From contig JAKLDZ010000008.1 in NCBI GenBank assembly GCA_022703255.1, positions 1 to 36,522 on the forward strand: a DNA stretch of 36,522 nucleotides, given 5' to 3'. The stretch is from Myxococcota bacterium. Its GTDB lineage: Bacteria; Myxococcota_A; Polyangia; Polyangiales; Polyangiaceae. The notes under the pieces are model-generated. The model had not been told where the DNA came from, did not search any database, and saw only the letters and a program-made list of their open reading frames with translations. Each line of letters opens with the position of its first letter. Position 1 is the first letter of the stretch. The position numbers and the translations under genes are program-made. Positions 31,227 through 36,522 of this stretch are shown piece after piece.

Positions 31227-31940
31227 ATGCGGATCCGAGCCTTCGTTCTTCTTCCCGCTCTCGCAACCCTCCTCCCTGCGTGTGACAAGAGCGCGGCCCC
31301 GTCAGCGCCCGACGCGGCGCCGGTCGCTTCGGTCTCCGTGACCCCGCCGCCTCAGCCGCGTCCGCGTCCCGCCGACATGGACGTGCCTCAGGCGCGGGAA
31401 CCGCTGAAGTGCGCGGCAGGGGGGAAGCGGCCGGTCTGTCAGGTGCTCGACGAGTTCGAGAAGGCGGATGCGTGGAACCTGGAGACGATCCGCGGAGTGG
31501 ACGCGCGGTACTTCGGGCAGGCCACGGTCGTGGAGAAGGGGCAGCCGCGCACGGCGTGGTACTTCATGGTCGTGAAGAAGGTTCCGACCAACGACGTGCC
31601 CGCGGGGGATCTGCCCATCAAGATTGCGATTCGGGAGCTCGATTCGACGCTCGGGGCCGAGAACACGCAGGCGCCGAAGCTGCTGCGCGCGCTCGAGCAC
31701 GACGACACGGTGAACAAGGGCAACTCGACGTCGCAGTACGTGAAGTCCTACGCACCGAGCAACTGGGACGGCGCGAACGTGACGGCGGGACCGTCCACGA
31801 TCCTGCACGCCCAGGGCGGGATGTTCGTGCGCGAAGGCAAGAAACGCCAGCTGCACGTCGTCCACTTCTCGGCGGTGGGCGTCGGCGGGGCGGTCTCGGG
31901 CGACGGTGTCTACGCGACGCTGTACCCGGTCTCCTGGTGA
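31227..31940 (+). CDS. Putative lipoprotein, unknown function
   Basis: I chose ATG 31227 (237 aa) over ATG 31215 because a -10-like TATGCT overlaps the earlier codon and the signal peptide begins cleanly at MRIRAFVLLPALATLLPAC. Cys19 fits an imperfect lipobox (LPAC). A Pro/Ala/Ser-rich linker (about 22-60) is followed by a 175-residue domain starting at KCAAGGKRPVCQVLDEFEKAD, where two cysteines probably pair. The rest alternates beta strands (RTAWYFMVVKKVP, LPIKIAIRELD, KRQLHVVHFSAVGVGG) and ends right after a strand (YATLYPVSW). No family is recognised. It is convergent with the DUF190-CBS gene (16-bp gap). Confidence 0.78.
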   Translation: MRIRAFVLLPALATLLPACDKSAAPSAPDAAPVASVSVTPPPQPRPRPADMDVPQAREPLKCAAGGKRPVCQVLDEFEKADAWNLETIRGVDARYFGQATVVEKGQPRTAWYFMVVKKVPTNDVPAGDLPIKIAIRELDSTLGAENTQAPKLLRALEHDDTVNKGNSTSQYVKSYAPSNWDGANVTAGPSTILHAQGGMFVREGKKRQLHVVHFSAVGVGGAVSGDGVYATLYPVSW

Positions 31941-31956
31941 CGCGCGGAGCTCCCGG

Positions 31957-33261
31957 TCACCTCGCCTCCTCGAGAATTCCACGCAGCACGTCGGCCCGGT
32001 CCACACCGCCCAGCAGCCGCCCTTCCTCGTCGACCACGGCCACCAGCTTGTGCTTGCCTTCCACCATCGCCCCGATCACCTGCGCGAGGGGATCGTCGGG
32101 ACGCGCGCGGACCACATCCGTGGTCATCAGATCCGCTGCGTACCGGGCGCTCGCGTGACGCGCCGTCTGCGCCTCGTCGTCCGCATGCGTGCGATGCCCC
32201 AGGCGCCGCATCAAGGAGCGGACGATCGTCGGATGGCTCGCGGGGGCGACCCGCTCGAGCACCGCGCGCGCGGAGACCATCCCTTGCACGCGGCGGTTCG
32301 CATCGACGACGAGGGCGCGGGCCAGCTCGGTGGACTCCACCGCTTCGATCACCTCGCCGAGGGGAGCGTCGGGGCGCACGGTGGGGATGTCGTGGCGCAT
32401 CACCGCGGAGACCCGCGCGTCGGAGGCTCGGGGCACCGGTGAAGTCGGGTGCTGGCGCAGCGCTCCGAAGTCCGCGACGGTCCTGAGCAGGTCGAGGCGA
32501 CTGACGATGCCGACGACGGCGCCGGTCTCGTCGACGACCGGGAGCCGCTTGAGCTGGCGACGGACCATGGCCTCGGCAGCGACGGTCAGGGGCGCTCCGG
32601 CGGGCACGGTCACGGCGGGACTCGTCATCACCTCGCCCGCAACGACGCGGGACATGGCCTCCATGTGATCGGACTGAGCGCGGGCCGACAGTCCGGGCAG
32701 CAGCGCGAGACGAATCCCGAGTCCCGCGCGCTGGACGAGATCCGAGTCGGTGATGAGGCCGACGACGATCCCGCCGTCCACCACGGGAACTGCCCGCACA
32801 CCACGCGTCCGCATCAGCTCGACGACCTTGCGGATCGGGGTGTCCTTGTGCACGACGAGCACGTCGCGGGTCATGATGGAAGCGATCGGGAGGGCATCGG
32901 ACAGCGGTCGGACGGCCTGCGTGGCGCAACGCACGACCTCGGTGGGCTCGACGGTGACCATGCCAGCGGGCACCATCGGGCAGAGCTCGGGGAGCAGTGC
33001 GTCGACGCGCTGACGCGAGTCGATCCACTCGATCACCAGAGGGAGGTCACCGTCGTCCTCGCCGATCCTGGATGCGTGCAAGCGGCCGGAGGCGCCGAAG
33101 CCTTCGAGGGCTCGCAGGACGGTGACGCCTGCGGCGTTGTGCGTGCGCAGGAAGGTGACGACGGCCTGGGAGGCGGGAGTCCTGCCGATCGTGTCCGTTT
33201 CGCTGACATAGACGCGGACGCGCAGCATCGGGCCGATCGCGGTAGGGGAGTTGGGAGTCAT
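31957..33261 (-). CDS. DUF190 domain fused to four CBS domains
   Basis: The 434-residue cytosolic protein begins with a DUF190 domain (about 12-105), shown by LRVRVYVSETDTIG, GVTVLRALEGFGASGRLH and LPLVIEWIDS. This family has a PII-like ferredoxin fold. Four CBS motifs follow: about 125-180 (IMTRDVLVVHKDTPI), 210-265 (VMTSPAVTVPAGAPL), 285-340 (VMRHDIPTVRPDAPL) and 375-430 (LMTTDVVRARPDDPL). They form two tandem (Bateman) pairs that usually bind adenine nucleotides. The combination suggests a ligand-sensing regulator. DUF190 genes often neighbour fluoride channel genes (crcB), but none is here. The ribosome-binding site is embedded in a small hairpin. Confidence 0.93.
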   Translation of the reverse strand: MTPNSPTAIGPMLRVRVYVSETDTIGRTPASQAVVTFLRTHNAAGVTVLRALEGFGASGRLHASRIGEDDGDLPLVIEWIDSRQRVDALLPELCPMVPAGMVTVEPTEVVRCATQAVRPLSDALPIASIMTRDVLVVHKDTPIRKVVELMRTRGVRAVPVVDGGIVVGLITDSDLVQRAGLGIRLALLPGLSARAQSDHMEAMSRVVAGEVMTSPAVTVPAGAPLTVAAEAMVRRQLKRLPVVDETGAVVGIVSRLDLLRTVADFGALRQHPTSPVPRASDARVSAVMRHDIPTVRPDAPLGEVIEAVESTELARALVVDANRRVQGMVSARAVLERVAPASHPTIVRSLMRRLGHRTHADDEAQTARHASARYAADLMTTDVVRARPDDPLAQVIGAMVEGKHKLVAVVDEEGRLLGGVDRADVLRGILEEAR

Positions 33262-33269
33262 GACGCATG

Positions 33270-33282
33270 CCCCTCTGAGGGG
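33270..33282 (-). promoter_or_regulatory. Hairpin covering the DUF190-CBS ribosome-binding site
   Basis: In the transcript CCCCT-CAG-AGGGG forms a 5-bp stem. The AGGGG arm is the only Shine-Dalgarno-like sequence, 8 nt before the ATG at 33261, so the stem would hide it. Confidence 0.35.
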
Positions 33283-33331
33283 GACATGTTTCGAGAGGCG
33301 GCGAGGGCAAATGCAGGAGCGACGGAGCGGG

Positions 33332-34210
33332 TCAGCCGCCCGCGCCCGCGCGGGTGGTGACGCTGGCGCTGGCCTGAACGGAGACCTTGATGCTGGCGGA
33401 GGCGCTGACGGTCATGGTGGCGGCGGAGGCGACGCAGGCGACAGCGTGTGCGCCGGCCTTGCCGATGATGCCGGGCATGTTCTTGCCGACCTGCACGACG
33501 GTGTCGGCGTCGGCGATGACACGTTTGCCGAGGGCGATCTGGGCGTGCAGCAGCAGCGGGAGGTTGGCGCGCAGGGAGTTGGCGAGGCGCAGGGCCATTT
33601 CGTGGGACTGGTTGGGGATGACGGTGACGGCGGCCGGGGTGCAATAGGCGGTGAACTCCGCGTGGGCTTTGCAGCTCGCGTTGCACTCGGCATCGGCGCT
33701 CCCGCCGCCCTGTGCGGTGCTCATCCCGGCCGCGGCGTTGCACTGCCCCGTGCAGTTCGAATACGCCTGGGCGTTGGCCTGGCACTGCGGCGGCACCACG
33801 GTGACCAGGAAGCGCAGCCCCGTCGTGGAGAGGATCCCGTCCATGCGCGCGGCCACGGCGCTGCACGCGCCGGAGGCCCGACCGCCTTCGCCCTGGCGCG
33901 GCGCCATCTCCTGATCGGAGAGGCCGATATCGTGACCGATGCGCACGCAGGCCTGGGCGGTTTCGGCCTCAGCCTGTGCGGCGATGCTCATCAGGTCCTT
34001 GGTGGCGACGACGAACGCGCCGATCTTGGCGTTGAAGTCGGCGCGGGATGTGTACACGGCGCCGGCGGCGTTCACGTTGACGCCGAGCTCGGGACAGGCT
34101 GCGGTGGAGACACCGCCGAGCACGCCGGAGCCGAGGGCCTCGCAATCGACGAGAGCGCTGGGGCCGAGGGCCATGACGGCCAGGCAAGCGAGACGCGAGA
34201 GGGGTTTCAT
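33332..34210 (-). CDS. Exported Cys-containing protein, unknown function
   Basis: The 292-residue protein has GGAG upstream (9 nt before ATG 34210). The N-terminus is a signal sequence (MKPLSRLACLAVMALGPSAL), followed by a short Gly/Ser region. Ten or so cysteines are spread through the mature part (TAACPELG, QACVRIG, PQCQANAQAYSNCTGQCNA, ECNASCKAHAEFTAYC), suggesting disulphides outside the cytoplasm. Long helical stretches (MALRLANSLRANLPLLLHAQIALGKRV) separate them. The last 30 residues are a Ser/Ala/Val tract (SASASIKVSVQASASV). No family is recognised. It lies on the same strand upstream of the DUF190-CBS gene (70-bp gap) and is divergent from nagZ. Confidence 0.78.
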   Translation of the reverse strand: MKPLSRLACLAVMALGPSALVDCEALGSGVLGGVSTAACPELGVNVNAAGAVYTSRADFNAKIGAFVVATKDLMSIAAQAEAETAQACVRIGHDIGLSDQEMAPRQGEGGRASGACSAVAARMDGILSTTGLRFLVTVVPPQCQANAQAYSNCTGQCNAAAGMSTAQGGGSADAECNASCKAHAEFTAYCTPAAVTVIPNQSHEMALRLANSLRANLPLLLHAQIALGKRVIADADTVVQVGKNMPGIIGKAGAHAVACVASAATMTVSASASIKVSVQASASVTTRAGAGG

Positions 34211-34365
34211 CGTGTTTCTCCGATGGGGGAACGAGGCTCTTCGATGACGGGACCGAGACCGGGGAGTCGCGTCGGGATCGCGTGTTTCCCCGCGGAGGCC
34301 ACGGTATCACACGGGGGAGCTGGCGAGCCACGGGCTGGGAGGGTGGGTGCGGCGCCGAAGAGAGC

Positions 34366-34394
34366 TTGACGAACCGCCCGGACCGGCGTGCCAT
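34366..34394 (+). promoter_or_regulatory. Candidate promoter of nagZ (TTGACG-17-TGCCAT)
   Basis: TTGACG (34366-34371) is the best -35 seen in the window. A 17-nt spacer leads to TGCCAT, which ends 8 nt before ATG 34403. No ribosome-binding site is present. Confidence 0.35.
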
Positions 34395-34402
34395 GCGTCG
34401 CG

Positions 34403-35482
34403 ATGGATGTCGACACGCTTTGCGGGCAGCTGATCGTGGGCGGGTACGCCGATGCGGAACCCTCCAAGGAGTTCGTGGACGCGGTACAGCGGGGACGTCG
34501 CGGCGGTGCGGTGCTCTTCCGCAGGAACCTCCCTACTCTCGAGGCCGCGTGGAAGGCGTGCACGACGCTGGCCCAGGCCGCGCCGGCGGAGTGCCCGCTG
34601 TGGCTGTGCGTGGACGAGGAAGGGGGCCGCGTGAGCAGGCTTCCGGCCCCTGCGCGCAGGCTCCCGGCGATGCTCGCCCTCGCCGCCCACGCGGACGAGG
34701 CGTTGATCGAGAAGGCCGGCGCGTGCACGGGAACGCAGCTGCGCGCGCTCGGGTTCAACCTCGATCTCGCGCCGGTGCTCGACGTGCACACGCGCGAGGA
34801 CAACCCGGTGATCGGGGATCGGGCCTTCGGGCGCGACGCGGCGACGGTGACCCGCCTGGGCCTTGCGTTCTGGCGCGGGTTGAAGTCCGCGGGGATCGCC
34901 GGCTGCGGCAAGCACTTCCCCGGGCATGGGGACACGTCGGTCGACAGCCACGTCGGCTTGCCGGTGATCCCGTGGGACATGGATCGTCTCGAGCAGCTCG
35001 AGCTCGTGCCGTTCCAGGCCGCGGTCGACGCGGGCATCGAGTGTCTGATGAGCGCGCACGTGGTGTGCGATGCGATCCACGCGGGGGTTCCGGGGACGCT
35101 GTCGCCGCGCATCGGGATGTCGTTGTTGCGGGGCGAGCTGGGCTTCCGGGGAGCGTTGCTCTCCGACGACCTCGAGATGAAGGCGATCTCGGAGCAGCGC
35201 GGCATCCAGGAGGCCGCGGTGATGGCGGTGCTCGCGGGGTGCGACGCGATCCTGGTGTGCAGCCGTCACGACTGGCAGGAGCAGGCGCACAACGCGCTGG
35301 TGCGCGAGGCCCGGCGCAGCACGGCCTTCCGAGCGCGGTGCGAGGAGGCGGTGGAGCGGACCCTGGCGGTGCGGCGCGCGTGGCCGTGCAGGGCGGAGCC
35401 CACCTTCGCCCAGGCCCAGGCGATCATCCAGTCGGCGGAGGTGACCGAGGTCGCCGACCAGATGGCCCGTCTCGCCGGCTGA
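34403..35482 (+). CDS. nagZ: Beta-N-acetylhexosaminidase, NagZ type (GH3)
   Basis: ATG 34403 gives 359 residues; an in-frame GTG at 34388 would add five, and the difference is unresolved. The GH3 signature KHFPGHGDT is at 170-178, and the catalytic-loop histidine follows in DSH (181-183). The nucleophile lies in SDDLEM (254-259). No signal peptide is seen, consistent with the cytosolic enzyme that removes N-acetylglucosamine from 1,6-anhydro-muropeptides during peptidoglycan recycling. The length is within the NagZ range (about 340-360). The imidazolonepropionase gene starts about 40 bp downstream on the same strand, so the two may share a transcript although their pathways differ. Confidence 0.94.
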   Translation: MDVDTLCGQLIVGGYADAEPSKEFVDAVQRGRRGGAVLFRRNLPTLEAAWKACTTLAQAAPAECPLWLCVDEEGGRVSRLPAPARRLPAMLALAAHADEALIEKAGACTGTQLRALGFNLDLAPVLDVHTREDNPVIGDRAFGRDAATVTRLGLAFWRGLKSAGIAGCGKHFPGHGDTSVDSHVGLPVIPWDMDRLEQLELVPFQAAVDAGIECLMSAHVVCDAIHAGVPGTLSPRIGMSLLRGELGFRGALLSDDLEMKAISEQRGIQEAAVMAVLAGCDAILVCSRHDWQEQAHNALVREARRSTAFRARCEEAVERTLAVRRAWPCRAEPTFAQAQAIIQSAEVTEVADQMARLAG

Positions 35483-35524
35483 GCGTCTGTGGCCGCGGCG
35501 TCGGCGCTGGTGTATCGGACGGGC

Positions 35525-36522
35525 ATGAACCTGCCCGATCGCTATGTCGTGTGCTGCTCCCGGCTGGTCACGTGCGACGACGTCCGTGAGACGGAGCGCA
35601 ATCCCCTCGGGGTCATCGAGGACGCCGGATTGTTCGTGGACCGAAGCACCCTGCAGGCGATCGGTCCGCGCAAGCACGTGATCGAGATGGCGGAAGGGGC
35701 GCCGGTGGTGCTCGACTGGCCGGGGGTGATCACGCCGGGGCTGGTGGACGCGCACACCCATGCGGTGTGGGCGGGGTCGCGTCACGACGAGTACGCGCTG
35801 CGGATGTCGGGGGCGGGCTACGAGCAGATCGCCGCGGCGGGCGGAGGAATCGCGGCGACCATGAACGCGGTGCGCGCGGCCACGGCCGGGCAGCTCGCGA
35901 GCTCGACCTGGGCGCGCCTGCGCAGGATGGCCGCGCTCGGCACCACGACCTGCGAGGTCAAGAGCGGCTATGGCCTCGACCTGGCGAACGAGATCAAGCA
36001 GCTCCGCGTGATCGAGCAGCTCGCGTCCGACGTCCGCCTCCCCAGGGTGATCCCGACCTATCTCGCGCTGCACGCGATTCCGCCGGAGGGCAAGGCGCAC
36101 CGCGACGAGTGGGTCGATCGGGTCGCCCGGGAGTGGGTCCCCGAGATCGCGAAGCTGGGCCTCGCCCGCTACGTGGACGCGTACATCGACCGCAATGCGT
36201 TCACCGTGGAGGAAGCGCGCAGGGTCTTCGACAAAGCCTACGAGCTCAAGCTCGGTGTGCGCGCGCACGTGGGGCAGTTCGCCGACGTGGGCGGCGCCGA
36301 CCTCGCGGCGGATGGGGGAGCCGCCTCGATCGACCACGTCGAGCACGTCTCCCACGACTCGCTGCTGAAGCTGGCGGCCTCGAAGACCCGCGTGGTGCTG
36401 CTGCCGGTGGCGAGCTACACGCTCAAGCAGACCCCGCCGCCGGTCCAGGCGATCCGCGAGGCCGGGGTCCCCATGGTGATCGCGACCGATTCGAACCCGG
36501 GCACGGCGCCGACCGAGAGCCT
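35525..36522 (+). CDS. hutI: Imidazolonepropionase, 3' end cut by window
   Basis: The frame runs through the right edge (332 codons seen). ATG 35525 is the likely start; an upstream GTG at 35489 is possible. The amidohydrolase metal motif HTH is at residues 77-79 in TPGLVDAHTHAVWAG. Family-specific segments are AGGGIAATMNAVRAAT, CEVKSGYGLDLANE, ARYVDAYIDRNAF, RAHVGQFADVGGADLAA, SIDHVEHV and ATDSNPGTAP, the last shortly before the end of the usual protein (about 400-420). It hydrolyses 4-imidazolone-5-propionate to N-formimino-L-glutamate in histidine breakdown, in the cytosol with a metal ion. RAHVGQF replaces the usual KLHADQL wording but keeps the histidine. Other hut genes may follow outside the window. 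Confidence 0.95.
   Translation, partial: MNLPDRYVVCCSRLVTCDDVRETERNPLGVIEDAGLFVDRSTLQAIGPRKHVIEMAEGAPVVLDWPGVITPGLVDAHTHAVWAGSRHDEYALRMSGAGYEQIAAAGGGIAATMNAVRAATAGQLASSTWARLRRMAALGTTTCEVKSGYGLDLANEIKQLRVIEQLASDVRLPRVIPTYLALHAIPPEGKAHRDEWVDRVAREWVPEIAKLGLARYVDAYIDRNAFTVEEARRVFDKAYELKLGVRAHVGQFADVGGADLAADGGAASIDHVEHVSHDSLLKLAASKTRVVLLPVASYTLKQTPPPVQAIREAGVPMVIATDSNPGTAPTES

Overview
The window looks like chromosomal DNA of a myxobacterium (Myxococcota, probably Polyangiales/Sandaracinaceae-like). This rests on very high GC with strong GC3 bias, which gives long spurious ORFs on the opposite strand of nearly every gene. It also rests on a MYXO-CTERM-type C-terminus on a phosphoesterase, many lipoproteins with Gly/Ala/Ser linkers and Cys-rich domains, a transmembrane Ser/Thr kinase and a large hybrid histidine kinase. 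No species call can be made from sequence alone. No tRNA, rRNA, CRISPR array or insertion sequence was recognised.

Layout. 1-750: end of an RHS/YD-repeat gene that looks decayed, and a 72-aa Cys-containing protein. 758-4787: GH16 glucanase lipoprotein, a Cys-rich lipoprotein on the minus strand, then a TPR/PEGA-like protein and a second Cys-rich lipoprotein in tandem. 4788-4921: a strongly structured convergent intergenic region. 4922-7913 (minus): Ser/Thr kinase and a large lipoprotein. 8058-8321: small unknown protein. 8546-10249: two-gene operon of a NifU/IscU-like scaffold and a GGGtGRT protein, closed by a clear hairpin terminator. 10420-13262: MYXO-CTERM metallophosphoesterase and two membrane proteins. 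13267-17265 (minus): YgfZ, an HU-like protein and glycogen phosphorylase. 17384-19906: a divergent pair of Cys-rich lipoproteins. 19911-20339: ArfB-type rescue factor.

20418-28171 is the most interesting segment. It is a tight co-directional run of an Hsp70/actin-like ATPase with a large unassigned N-terminal region, a dynamin-like GTPase, a coiled-coil protein and a VanZ-family membrane protein. The last three junctions are 55 bp, 2 bp and a 4-bp overlap. I infer a nucleotide-driven, probably membrane-associated machine; its role is not known to me.

28470-36522: hybrid histidine kinase (minus), lipoprotein (plus), DUF190-CBS protein (minus), secreted Cys-containing protein (minus), NagZ (plus) and HutI (plus, cut by the window end).

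A recurring TA[TG][CG]NT-like hexamer lies 6-8 nt before several start codons that lack a Shine-Dalgarno sequence, which suggests frequent leaderless transcription in this genome.
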